Positions 22,268 to 32,888 of a stretch of DNA of 64,000 nt are shown here, one piece after another. The number at the start of each line of letters is the position of its first letter. Positions within the stretch are counted from its first letter, which is position 1. Below the pieces are notes generated by a model, which searched no databases, was not told the DNA's origin, and saw only the letters and a program-made list of their open reading frames with translations. The stretch comes from Pseudorasbora parva (taxonomy: Eukaryota; Chordata; Actinopteri; Cypriniformes; Gobionidae). The stretch lies in contig NC_090178.1 of the NCBI RefSeq assembly GCF_024679245.1, positions 43,696,072-43,760,071 of the forward strand, in the 5' to 3' direction. A program made the position numbers and the translations under genes.

Positions 22268-22538
22268 TGTCACCATATGGTCGTAGTATAAAATGCACAA
22301 AGATGAGAAAAATCACAGAAACAGTATTTAATTCAAATTCACTTACAGGAATGCTCAGAGAAAGTAAATCACAACCATATTAACATAGACGGGAACAGAC
22401 AAAGGAATAGACAGGAACTAATGAGATAATTAACAAGACAACAGGTGAATGGAATGACTAATCAAACAAACTGAAAATACGGACAAGACAAAACCCAAAC
22501 ACAAAGAAACATTGCCAAAACAGATTATAACCGTAACA
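22268..22538 (-). repeat. LTR of a minus-strand retroelement
   Basis: On the minus strand this segment starts TGTTACGG and ends GGTGACA, the TG...CA form of an LTR. Just upstream of it on the minus strand is a purine-rich tract (aagagggggagctac), which fits a polypurine tract before a 3' LTR. The partner LTR was not found in the window. Confidence 0.55.
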
Positions 22539-22589
22539 GTAGCTCCCCCTCTTGAATGCCGTGTTCTCGCACCGTAAAGAGTCCATTTA

Positions 22590-23248
22590 ATGGTGGGCGT
22601 ACACTGTGCGAATTCGGACACTCGGGAGGTTGTGAGATATTGCAGACACTACGGGTCAGTTAATTTGATAATCGCATCAAATCAGCTGCTACACGACATG
22701 ACTGCACTGCACGGTGAGCCGGCGGCGATCGCACGAGCTTTCGCATTAAACACAGAGACTGGAGCTTTCAATGTTGCTGCTATAGCTTCAGATACAAAAA
22801 TAAAGGAAAGATATGTGTGCCAATGATTTGCTGAAAAGCAGAGAACAGTAGCCATTCCTTTCAACCGAAACAACTAGAGGGAGAGAGACGGCGCGCGTGA
22901 GAGAGAGAAAGTGTGTGTGTGTGTGTGTGCGCTGTATGGCTGCAGCCACTGAGCTATAGCCTAATAATACTCATAGGTCAAGATGTGACGTGGTTGTGCA
23001 TGATTTGGCAATAGGGGACAGCCATACGCTGGTGAAAATCTCCCCGAATTTTTAAAACATGATTTAAAATGATCATTAGGTTGGGAGGTGTTCCTAATGT
23101 GCTCGGCTCATTTCGCATTTCCTCTTACACGCTGCGGGACACGACCATACGAGCATCCAAGATGCCCACGCGATTTCTCCCGAGAGAAAAAAAATCATCT
23201 GTGAGTTTGTACGACAGCAAAAATCACACCGTTTACGCCTGCCTTAAG
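22590..23248. mobile_element. MITE with 'GGGCGTACAC' ends
   Basis: The left end gggcgtacactgtgcgaatt is mirrored on the right by a sequence whose complement reads aggcgtaaacggtgtgattt. The interior holds a short GT tract at about 22913-22930. There is no transposase. Confidence 0.5.
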
Positions 23249-23701
23249 ACGGGAGGACAGGGAGTCTGGAGGAGGACGCAGAGCCGGCAGAACTTAGGGA
23301 TTGAGGGACGATGATGGGAGACAAGACCAGGGTGGCGAAGATGGTGGGAGGAGCCAGGATGGAGACAGGAGCAGGAGGAGTCTGGTGGAAAACAAGCCAG
23401 GTCGATGCCCCATGGCAGAGAGGAGGGAAGGAGGAGCCATGGTGTAGATCTCCTCAGAGAGGCCCTGGGGACGAAGTCGTAGCAATGACCGCCCTAAGTA
23501 GAACCAGAATACTGGGCTAAGGTGAAGCCAGAGCGACTGAGGGTGGAGCTGGAGCCGGAGGGAGGAGCCAGACTGAGCCGTAGAGGTGGAGAGACGGTGC
23601 TCAGCAGATGTCTCGCAAGTTTGTGGCATAGACGACACGACGTCCAGCTGAGACGGAGCCGGAGGGTTGTGGGAGCCCGGTGGATCTGCAAGCCTGATGG
23701 T

Positions 23702-24166
23702 CCTACACTTCAAAATATGCTCTTCTTACTTCGTAATTTAGTCTTGTTTCTAGTCTAAATATCTAACAATTCTTAAATCAAGATGCATTTACTATACAAG
23801 TAAAACGACATGATATTTTTTCTTGTTTTTGCTGTAAATAAACTCAAAATGAAGTGAGATTTTGCTTAAAACAAGCAAAATTATCTGTCAATGGGGTGAG
23901 AAAAAATATTGTGTTTCTGATAGAAATCTTGTTTCTTGTTTCCGTCCCAAACAGAAATAAGAGTATTTTTCTCACCCCATTGGCAGATAATTTTCCTTGT
24001 TTTAACTCACTTCATTTAGATTTTTTCCCCAGAAAACAAGAAAAAATATATCTTATGTCCTGTTACTTATCTAGTAAATGCCTCTTGATTTAAGAACATT
24101 TAGATATTTGGACTGGACACAAGAAAAAAAATACTAAATAAGAAGAGCAGTTTTTTGCAGTGTAGG
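23702..24166. mobile_element. Palindromic MITE with 'CCTACAC' ends
   Basis: The whole 465-bp segment folds back on itself. 'cctacacttcaaaatatgc' pairs with 'gcagtgtagg', 'gtctaaatatcta' with 'tagatatttggac', and the centre 'tctgtcaatggggtgag' with 'ctcaccccattggcaga'. There is no coding capacity. Confidence 0.75.
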
Positions 24167-24304
24167 TGGAGCTGAGGGAGGGACAAGCCAAGCCAGAGGA
24201 GTCTGGATGATGGGTCGAGGTGGAGTGACAGGATCAGAGGTTGGAGGTGGAGCCAGGGAATCAAAACAGCTGGCCCGAGGTGGATCCACACCACAGAGAT
24301 GAGT

Positions 24305-24475
24305 ATACTCAACTCCAAAGAACCTTTTATGCTAAAAAGGTTCTATAATGACAAGAAAGAACCCTTTTGGCACTTAAAAGGGTTCTAAATAGAACATTTT
24401 ATGGATTCCAAATACATAGCGCCAACAGAACCTTTTGAGGTTCTATATAGAACCTTTTCTTCTAAGAGTGCACAG
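24305..24475. mobile_element. Short MITE built of 'agaacctttt' units
   Basis: The ends 'caaagaaccttttatgc' and 'gaaccttttcttc' and the inner 'aaaaggttct' copies occur on both strands, forming several nested hairpins. The size and style are those of a MITE. No coding capacity. Confidence 0.55.
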
Positions 24476-24509
24476 AGGGGTGGTAGAGGAGGAACTGAGG
24501 GGCTGATGG

Positions 24510-24941
24510 TGTCAAGTTATGTGAATGCATCGTCTCACCTTTTCTGTGTGTGTGGTTTTGTTGGAGGCGTGGTTTCTGGTTACTCTCACTCTGATCACGG
24601 ACACCTGCTGCACTCATCACGGGGACTATTTATACAAGGCTCTCACTCACCTTTGCTGTCAGATTTTTGCAGGTCGTCTGGGTCCTGTCTGCGTCGCTCC
24701 TGAGTCCCGTCTCCCGCCGATTCGGATAGCCCATTCAGCCCTGCGTCACAGTCCTGCGTGCTCTCCCTGCCTGCCCGCTCTGCTGGTGCCTGATCAACAG
24801 GCTTCCTGTCCTGTTGTGTTCCTGAGTATTCGTCTCGCATCTTCCAGCAAACTGTTTGTGTTCATTCTGAACTTGAGTATAATAAACCCTTTAATTCTCG
24901 CAACTGGATTCTCTGTCTCTTTTCCACCAGCGAACGTAACA
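24510..24941 (+). repeat. Solo LTR of a gypsy-like element
   Basis: It begins TGTCAAG and ends CGTAACA, with a polyadenylation signal (aataaa) about 60 bp before the end. The flanks gatgg and gacgg are an almost exact 5-bp target duplication. No interior or second LTR adjoins it, so it is most simply a solo LTR left by recombination. Confidence 0.65.
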
Positions 24942-25450
24942 GACGGGACACAGTGGCGACTGGGGATAGGGGCTGGCTGGAATTTGAAGAGGAGGTGGAA
25001 GAGGGAGGCATGGAGGGATCCTAGGAGAAGCAGGCGGCTTGAGGCTGGGCGGTGGAGGTGCAGGAAGAATATTGCTAGGAGGAATCAGTGGGGGCAGGGG
25101 ATCATCCTCTTCAAAAACATCCTCATCAAAATAACAATATACAGAGTCCAGGTGCAGCTCACTCTCTGCTTCAGAAGTGTGGGCAAGGCTTCACTCCACA
25201 AACTCTACGAGGACTCTCATGATGACACACAGTGTTTCTGGCTCACACTCCTGGTCAGACGATCGTCAAGGCTCAGGCTCGGGCTCAGGCTCAGGCTCTG
25301 GGGCGAGGTCAAGCACGGATCCTCTTTGTCGGCTCTGGCTCACTCGCCGTGGTAGTCTCAATTCCTCCGTCTGCGGTGGGCTCTGGCAAATGGTCCGTGC
25401 AGCTGGGTGATGGCAGGCTGGGCTCTGGATTAGGAGCGGGGTAGATTACT

Positions 25451-25854
25451 TTCTCCTCAGCAAGGCAGATGGTAAATGGCAAATCTCAGCTCACCAGCAC
25501 CCACTCCACATAATCGCTAAAATAGATTTGCTGACTTGTTACTGTCAATACATACACGACATGCTGCTGTGAGCAAGTTAGACGTGCTGCTGCTGTACAA
25601 GGTAGCATACATGAATTACCCATTGCAGATCTGTACAGGTGGAGCTGGGGAAGGTGTTGGGTTTCTTGGGTTTTGTGCTGAAACTTCTACAGCAAAAGCT
25701 GACCAGTATTAGAAGGTTGAGCAGAAAGCTCATTGGCTTCTCATACAGCTGGAACTAATCAGATGTGCCATATTGAGAATGATGTGACTGCAAGCCGACT
25801 GAGATAAATACCTATCAGCCTGCTCCATCTAGCGTTTCATGACACTACTGTATT
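25451..25854. other. Non-coding, nothing clear
   Basis: No exon or repeat termini were found between the LTR-remnant mosaic and the next MITE. Confidence 0.3.
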
Positions 25855-26505
25855 CAACAACACTCATTTTTGTCTCACATATGCATGCATCCATTGTTTT
25901 AGTTTGGCAGGGTCACCGATAGCTTAGCTTAGCATAATGAATGGAATCCTATGTTGCCAGCTAGCATGTCCCAAGTAAAAGTGACACCCCCCCCCCCCCC
26001 CCAAAAAAAAAAAAAACCCTCACCTGATTACTTCTTGTGGCCTGCATATTCATAACGAGTACAAAAAACAAGGCGATTTCCTACACTCTTAGAAAAAAGG
26101 TACAGTTCTGTCACTGGAGCGGTACCCTAAGGTACAAAAGTGAAAAGGTACATCTTTGTACCTAACTAACCCCTAAATGGTACATATTAGTACCTTAAAA
26201 GGTACATATCAGTACTTTAAGAGCGTATATTAGTACCTTAAAGGTACATACTGTATTTTTGTACCTTAGGGTACCGCCCCAGTGATAGCAATGTACCTTT
26301 TTTTTCTGACAGTGTAGTCAGATATTGACTTGGGACTATATTATGGGTATATTTACTCTGGACATGCTAGCTGGCAACATAGGATTCCATTCATTATGCT
26401 AAGCTAAGCTAGCGACAACCCTGCCAAGATAAAACAATGCATACATGCATATGTGAGACAAAAATGCATTTTTTATAAAAACGGTGGAGTGTTCCTTTAA
26501 ACCAA
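25855..26505. mobile_element. MITE with arms of about 110 bp, containing another MITE
   Basis: The left arm (about 25862-25975, 'gtctcacatatgcatgcat' through 'gttgccagctagcatgtcc') is matched in inverse at 26358-26470 ('acatgctagctggcaacat' through 'atgcatatgtgagac'). Between the arms are a C run, an A run and a second palindromic element. Confidence 0.75.
26081..26316. mobile_element. Palindromic MITE with 'ggtaca' units, nested
   Basis: The ends ctacactcttagaaaaaaggt and, complemented, ctacactgtcagaaaaaaaa match well. Internal 'ggtacat' and 'gtacctt' units alternate on the two strands. It lies inside the MITE at 25.86-26.5 kb and so is the younger insertion. Confidence 0.75.
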
Positions 26506-26524
26506 GAATGAAATATACTTTAAA

Positions 26525-26742
26525 TAATTAATTAATCCGAGTTAATGTTAATTTCAACAATGCTTGTAACTGAAAGTTCTAAAATTGAAATTAAAAGTTG
26601 CATCTGTAAATAGAGTTGTATATTTATTGACTAACATTAACAAAGATGAATAAATAACAAATGTATTGCTCATTGTTAATGCTAGTTAATACATTTACAA
26701 AAATTAACTAATGGGACCTTGTTGTAAAGTGTTACAAATTTC
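26525..26742 (+). repeat. Dispersed AT-rich fish repeat
   Basis: 'gttaatgctagttaataca' and 'ttgttgtaaagtgttac' are, from memory, common cyprinid interspersed motifs. No ends could be defined. Confidence 0.4.
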
Positions 26743-27680
26743 CTTTCAGCTGTGTATGGATGATAACATAACTTGTGCACGTGTCCAAAGGAAACTGCAT
26801 GAACTGCAAATTTCAATCAACCTACATTATGCATGTAAAAGAGTGCTCTGCCTTGGGAAGTTAGATGAGCCAGTGTTTCTCAGAGGAGGAGGGGAGCTGA
26901 TGTTAGCTCGCTGTCATTAAGGGTATGGACGAGAAAAAGGAGACCACGCTGTGCTGTAACCCTTCACCCTTCTCCATCACGGCTCTGTTTGCAGGTTATG
27001 TGTGCGAGGCTCATTTGAGATGCAGAGTTAGCCACAGGCTCAGGATAAAGAGAGACACAGACACACAAAGACTTTAGCGTTAGCAGGAAGCAATGAATGA
27101 GGCCCTGGGCAAGAATCAAACCAAGTGAATAAAGGGGACGCATTTTTGTAGTGATGCACCATCTTTTTTAACAAAAAAACCAAAATATATAGTTTTTAAA
27201 TTTAGCCAAAACCCAAAACTGAAAATAAAGTTCTGCCTGTCATGTGCTTTTATTGTAAAGTTCTTCGGCAAACATGCTGCCTCTCAAATTTTCAACTCAA
27301 CAAATTTTACATATTGCTACTGTAGCATCATTTTTGATCAGTTATCCTCAAAGTTGACATGTTTACTTGATGTTATTCACATTAAGTGCATGAAATAGAC
27401 GCAGAGACAGTCAAAATCCGACATTGGAGAAGCATGAATTAAACAAACCAATGTAAATCAATGATCTCGGTCCTTTATAATTATGTTTGCTCTTTCAGAC
27501 AATGTTTGTTCGGTTGTTCGTTCATTTTATTTAATATTTAATTTATTTTATTTTATTATTTAATTTATTTAATTTAATTTAATTTCACTTATTTTTTCCT
27601 TTCATTACTTCTTTTCTTTTCTTTATTTATATGTCATGTTCTTATTTAATTTCATGTATTTTATAATTTAATTTATTTCA
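26743..27680. other. Non-coding; low-complexity ATTTA/AATTT tract at 27.52-27.68 kb
   Basis: No coding feature. The right part is a low-complexity run of 'tttatttaattt' words that ends where the LINE poly(A) tail begins. A similar run at 30.2-30.3 kb follows the other end of the LINE, suggesting insertion into a simple-sequence target. Confidence 0.45.
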
Positions 27681-27969
27681 TTTTTTTTCTCAAATCTGTT
27701 TATTGAACTTTTACAATAATAACAGGATACAAACACAGGAGAATCATGATAAAATATTTTCCACGCCCCACCCCAAATAATGCGATAAAAAAATCAGAAT
27801 CAGAAAAAAAAAATTATGAAGGGATCCCAGATCTCAGAAAATCTACCAGTGTTGCCCTTTAATGTATACCTAATTTTTTCCATATGAATGAAACTCATGA
27901 CATCTATCAGCCAGTCATCAAAAGATGGAGGGAGTTTTTGTTTCCACAGCAGAAGAATGCGCGTCTAGC

Positions 27970-29230
27970 TTATAGTGTTAAGAAAGCAAAAGTATTTGCA
28001 GTATTTTCCGGTACACCAGTAACCTTTGAAGGAAGTCCAAAGAGTCCAACCGGAGGGCAAGGTTCAATCTGTTTCTTTGTCATTAAAGAAGAACAATTGA
28101 AGATTGATAGCCAAAAAGAAGTTATGGATGGACAAAACCAAAACATATGAATTAAATCCGTAGGGGCCTGGTGGCAACGATCACAGAGAGGGTCAATACC
28201 AGGCTTGATTTTTGCCAACCTCAATTTTGTCCAGTAAATTCGATGAATACATTTTAACTGGATAAGGCTATGACGTGCACAGATAGAGGAGGTATGAACA
28301 CGAGACAGGATCTGACTCCCATTGTTTTTTAGTAAAAGAGAGAGAAGCAGAAGAGATGGAGGAAATCAAACTGTATAGCGAGGACAACACACCCCTTTTA
28401 TCTAAGGCTGCTTCAAGAATCTGATCAAGCAGAGATTTTGGGGGAAGATTCGGAAAATCAGGGAATGAGTTTTTAAATTTCTGAGCGGCAAATATCTAAT
28501 TAAATATCTAATAACATTTTTGTTTCAACTGAGAAAAGCAGGAAAACACATTATGGATGTAAATATCATTGACCACTGAGATCCCTGCTCTCTGACAAAT
28601 ATTAAATGCCTTGTCATTAAGTGAAGGGGGAAATAAAGGGTTACGATTTATAGGTGAAACCACTGGCAAGTGCTGGAGGCCAAAATGTGTTCGGAATTGG
28701 GACCAAATATGTAATGCTTGCCGAACGATACAATTACCATAAGGACAGCTATGTGTATAGATGGCGGTAAGGCGAGGCAGGGTAACAGGACTTCAATATT
28801 GACCCAAGACGGAACCCAATCACTAAGCCCAAAATGATTTTGAAACCAGAATAGTGTAGAGTGTATATTTGCTGCCCAGTAGTAAAATAAGAAATTAGGG
28901 AGGGCGAGCCCGCCCTCAAGTTTTGGTTTTTGAAGTATTTCCCTACGAATTCTGGCTGGTCCTTTGTTCCAAATAAAAGATGAGATTTGTTGATTTAGAG
29001 TCTTAAAGAAAGACTTGGGTATAAAAATTGGGACAAATTTAAATAAAAACAAAAATCTAGGTAAAACATTCATCTTCACAGAATTCACACGTCCAGCCAA
29101 TGAAAGGGGAAGAGCGGACCAACGAGCAAAATCTTTCTGAACTCGTTGGAGGAGCGGAATAAAATTAGATCCGAGTATTTACGTGTAATTGTTACTCCTA
29201 AGTATTTGAAGCTATGGACAGCCACATTAA
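27970..29230 (-). pseudogene. L1-type ORF2 C-terminal remnant
   Basis: Three frame pieces read in order: a post-RT block (FKYLGVTITRKY near 29200), then SVKMNVLPRFLFLFKFVP through ALPNFLFYYWAANIH at 28648-29100, then a cysteine/histidine block CDRCHQAPTDLIHMFWFCP at 27970-28224. These are C-terminal landmarks of L1-clade ORF2. Frame changes separate the pieces, and no catalytic Y-x-DD motif is left. Confidence 0.75.
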
Positions 29231-29282
29231 ACATTGAGATACTAAACAACATCGGGACTGTCAAAGCTGTGCGATTCGCTGT

Positions 29283-30127
29283 TTAATGAAAGGAGAAGTC
29301 TGCAGGGATACAGCATCCTGAATTGATACCGGCTCCGTGTAATTCTGCCTTGACCGATTTAAACTGATCCCGACGTTTCTTGAGTTCTGCAGAAAAATCA
29401 GGAAAGATCAGAATCTTGGATTCCTTGTAGCGCAACTCCCCATGCTCGGGTGACAACCGTAAAATTTCTTCTCTGGTTTGGAAACGAAGAAAGCGTACAA
29501 TCATAGGTCTCAGAGGCGCGCCGGATCGTGGTTTAGGCACGAGAGACCAATGTGCACGCTCAGTCTCCGGCGTCTGAGGTAGTTTATCCCCGAGAAGTTC
29601 AGCGAAGAATGATGCCATGACTTGAGAGGGTTTGGATGTTTCAACATTCTCGGGAATTCCTAATATACGAAGATTGTTCCGACGTGAGCGGTTTTCCAGA
29701 TCATCCGCCTTGCTCTTTAACTCCTCGTTATCTCGTGCAGGGACTGATATTTGCGCTGCAACATGTCGAGCCTTTCATCCATGCTGTTCATGGAAGCTTC
29801 AATGTCTTTAATTTTGGAGCCATGGTTGGGAATAGTGACTTGAAGGGCCGCTGTAGAGGCACGTATTTCAGAGAGAAATTCAGTCCTTAAAGAGGCGATT
29901 TCCTCACGATTTGTTGTGGTAAGCATCTCTTTTAAAAGAGCTGGCGTTAACCCCGAAGAAGCCGCGGCCATGTTGCCAGCCTCATCAGTTTCATCAGGAG
30001 CGGGAGAAGCACGTTTAGATTTAGGCTTAGTAACAAAAATAACAGCCCCCAACAAGCATTCGAATTTTCTCTTGCGTTGTAGGCGTCGTCTTAAAGTATT
30101 TAGAGTACTAAATGTTCCTGTTAACAA
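29283..30127 (-). pseudogene. L1-type ORF1 remnant (RNA-binding protein)
   Basis: The first piece (29717-30127) has a basic start and a coiled-coil-like segment (EEIASLRTEFLSEIRAS through MDERLDMLQ). The second (29283-29618, another frame) has RPMIVRFLRFQTREEIL and KILIFPDFSAELKKRR, typical of the RRM and C-terminal domain of teleost L1 ORF1 proteins. At least one frameshift separates the two. Confidence 0.75.
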
Positions 30128-30190
30128 TTGAAAATAAATAAAAAGTTACAGAGCAGCACCCAGACGCACCTCACTCACTCAAACTGCATA

Positions 30191-30780
30191 CCGGAAGTCC
30201 TTTATTTCATTTAATGTTATTTGTTTTATTTTTTCAATTTCATTACTTCATTTATTTTATTTTATTGTATTTATTATTTATTGTTTGCTTATTTTCCTTA
30301 CCCTGATTAATAACTGTGTTATTAACTGTGTTAACAGTCTACTAATACTCTAATAAGAGTTAGTTGACATGTAGTTGCAAAGTGACTAATAGAATGTCTA
30401 AAGTGGACTGTAATAAAGTTCGTAGAAATGGGAAGGAAGAAGGTGGGAACCGGCGCACAACTTTAATTCAAAATAAATAAACAAAAGGAAAGTAACGCGG
30501 GCAGCCCCTCACGGACGACTGCCCGCACACACATAATAAGACATCAACAAAACTCAATGTAAAGTCCAGGCCATGTCCTCTCTCGTCCTTCAATGGTGAC
30601 ACTCGTCCTTGTATGCCTCCGAGCTCCCTCATGAGAGGTCTCGCTCGCTCCTCCCATGTCTCTCGCTCGTTAATCTCGCCACATAGACCATTGAAATAAA
30701 ATGTAACCAAAGGTTCTTCACATTTATATATCTCAGAATTGTATTACCCATACTCATACCGAAAGCAAAAACTTAAGGTA
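30191..30780. other. Non-coding; low-complexity tract then unique sequence
   Basis: The first 120 bp are low-complexity T/A words. The rest, including an 80-codon minus frame at 30468-30710, shows no family resemblance. Confidence 0.35.
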
Positions 30781-30784
30781 GCAG

Positions 30785-31322
30785 TACCAGCAGCCATATC
30801 ACCCAGTAGCCCAAGACTGGTTTCCCACTGAAGCTAAGCAGGGCTGAGCCTGGTCAGTACCTGGATGGGAGACCAACTGGGAAAACCAGGTAGCTGCTGG
30901 TAGAGGTGTTAGTGAGGCCAGCAGGGGGCGCTCACCCTGTGGTCTGTATGGGTCCTTACACCCCAGTATAGTGATGGGGACACTGGAACACTATACTGTC
31001 AAAGAGCATTGTCCTTTGGATGAGACGTTAAACCGAGGTCCTGACTCTCTGTGGTCATTAAAAATCCCAGGATGTCCTTCGATAAAAAGAGTAGGGGTGT
31101 AACCCCGGCATCCTGGCCTAATCTGCCCTTTGGCCTCTGTCCATCATGGCCTCCTAATAATCCCCATATCCTGATTGGCTTAATCACTCGGTCTGGTGCA
31201 ATATGGCTGCCGTCGCATCATCCAGGTGGATGCTGCACATTGGTGGTGGTTGAGGAGATTCCCCCTTCTATGTAAAGTGCTTTGAGTGCCTAGAAAAGCG
31301 CTATATAAATGTAACAGATTAT
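30785..31322 (+). mobile_element. SINE3, 5S-rRNA-derived SINE, near full length
   Basis: The head (30790-30905) closely follows 5S rRNA: 'gaagctaagcagggctgag', 'cctggtcagtacctggatgg' and 'gagaccaactggga' cover the internal pol III promoter of a 5S gene (A box, intermediate element, C box). The body and the tail ('agtgcctagaaaagcgct atataaatgta') match the SINE3 family described from zebrafish. The element would be transcribed by RNA polymerase III and moved by a LINE sharing its tail. Confidence 0.88.
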
Positions 31323-31979
31323 TATTTTTATATTTTTATGTTTCCCATTAGGCAGGATTTCTTAAATCATGTGTCTTATTGAGGAGAGATATGATGTTGC
31401 TTTAATAAGTGATCAGACACACCATTTTTACCTGCAAAGTAAAACAGGTGAAAATCCCAACAACATACTTGCAACAATCCCACGACTTGCGCTGAAGGAG
31501 GAACCTTAACCATATCTACAGACCAGAAGATCATGGAGATTTGATCTAGAAACAGCTCGGCAAACGCATAGAAACATGCTAAAACCCAATGGCAACACCT
31601 TGGCAACTGCATAGCAACACCCTGGCAGCAATGTCTGAAGGAATGTCATGGCAGCAATGTTTGAAGGAACAAGAATGGAAAGTAAAGACAGGCCATGATG
31701 AGGAATGGCAGGAGACGGCTCAATTACTGTTGATGTGAGCGAGACAGTGAAGAGATAAAACAGAGAGACGAGTGTTAACAACTTTTCTTTTGTGGAAAGA
31801 TAAGAGAACTCCCAATGTAAGATACTGTGCTTTTCTCCAGTTCGTCACCGTCTCATCTGAGTCTAATGTGCTTTCAGAGTGCTCTCTCATGTGTGCACAG
31901 GGCCCCAACACAAACCTGCACCCCACTCTCCTCAACCAGCCTGAACACAAAAGACCTCTCCTCTGAGGAGCCGCACCTC
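31323..31979. other. Non-coding, unique-looking sequence
   Basis: No exon with splice support. Open frames on both strands are short and lack motifs. Confidence 0.3.
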
Positions 31980-31990
31980 GCTCGCTCGCT

Positions 31991-32073
<83 letters not shown>

Positions 32074-32157
32074 CTTCTCTCTCCTCTGAGGAGCCCCACC
32101 TCACTCGCTCGGTCTCTCTCTCTCTCTCTCTCCTCTGAGGAGCCGCACCTCACTCAC

Positions 32158-32219
<62 letters not shown>

Positions 32220-32240
32220 GGAGCCGCACCTCGCTCACTC

Positions 32241-32279
<39 letters not shown>

Positions 32280-32298
32280 GGAGCCGCACCTCGCTCAC

Positions 32299-32396
<98 letters not shown>
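31958..32396 (+). repeat. CT-microsatellite/minisatellite compound array
   Basis: Long (CT)n tracts alternate with five copies of a unit of about 30 bp beginning cctctgaggagccgcacctc and ending in 'gctcactcggt', at about 31961, 32081, 32131, 32211 and 32271. The copies differ by single bases. Arginine/glutamate-rich frames on the minus strand are only translations of the tract. Confidence 0.95.
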
Positions 32397-32397
<1 letters not shown>

Positions 32398-32688
32398 GTA
32401 GGATTTTGCCCTCCAGGGATTTGGATTTATGGCTATAGCTCAAGCATATTCTTTGAGCATATTCAATAGGGATGCTTACCCGGGCACCATGGGGACAGTG
32501 TGTTACAAGCCTCAGATTGCCGCCTTTGATCAGCTTTATTCTCATCACAGAGTTTTTTCCCCCATCAAAACAGGCCCATGCCCACTCAATTACCACTGAA
32601 CAAAGAGGCCTGCCGTATTCCGGATGTCCTCAGGAATAACAGTCATGTTTGTTTGTTTTTTGCAGGTGGTCATGTTACAGTATATATG
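32397..32688. other. Non-coding, unique-looking sequence
   Basis: Unique sequence between the CT array and the next MITE; no coding or repeat feature was seen. Confidence 0.3.
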
Positions 32689-32888
32689 GAAGCTTGTTGC
32701 TGTCCTGGCATAAAAAGATTATTACGTTTACTGTGATTTTTTATCTCACAATTCAGAGGAAAAAGTCAGAATTGCGGTGGTTCATATCTAGAAATTCTGA
32801 CTTTATTTCTCACAATTTTGAGTTTATAACTTTATTTCTTGCAATTGTGAGTTTATAACTGATTTTTTAGTGAGATATAAAATCACAT

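Larger units (their letters stand above)
22539..25450 (-). mobile_element. Remnant LTR-element interior, repeatedly invaded
   Basis: Stretches at 23250-23700, 24165-24310, 24470-24509 and 24942-25440 share a compositional style. They are rich in 'ggagcc', 'ggtgga' and 'gaggag' on the plus strand, hence proline-rich on the minus strand. They are separated by three MITEs and a solo LTR. Their position after the LTR at 22.27-22.54 kb suggests decayed interior of that element. No gag or pol motif is left, so this is inference. Confidence 0.35.
27681..30190 (-). mobile_element. L1-type LINE with large internal deletion
   Basis: On the minus strand the element starts near 30190 (gcgtctgggtgctgctctg), carries ORF1 pieces, then passes directly to the C-terminal part of ORF2. 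It ends with an AATAAA signal and a short A tail at about 27700-27681. The endonuclease and the RT catalytic core are missing. Flanking low-complexity DNA is similar on both sides. Confidence 0.8.

Noticed and set aside
24525..25355. 276-codon plus-strand frame
   Set aside because: It runs across the solo LTR and into low-complexity decayed retroelement sequence; the frame has no family motifs.
30785..30905. A functional 5S rRNA gene
   Set aside because: The 5S-like head diverges in its first 45 bases and is fused to a SINE3 body and tail, so it is a retroposon.
31874..32596. Arginine/glutamate-rich frames on the minus strand
   Set aside because: They are translations of the CT tracts and minisatellite units.
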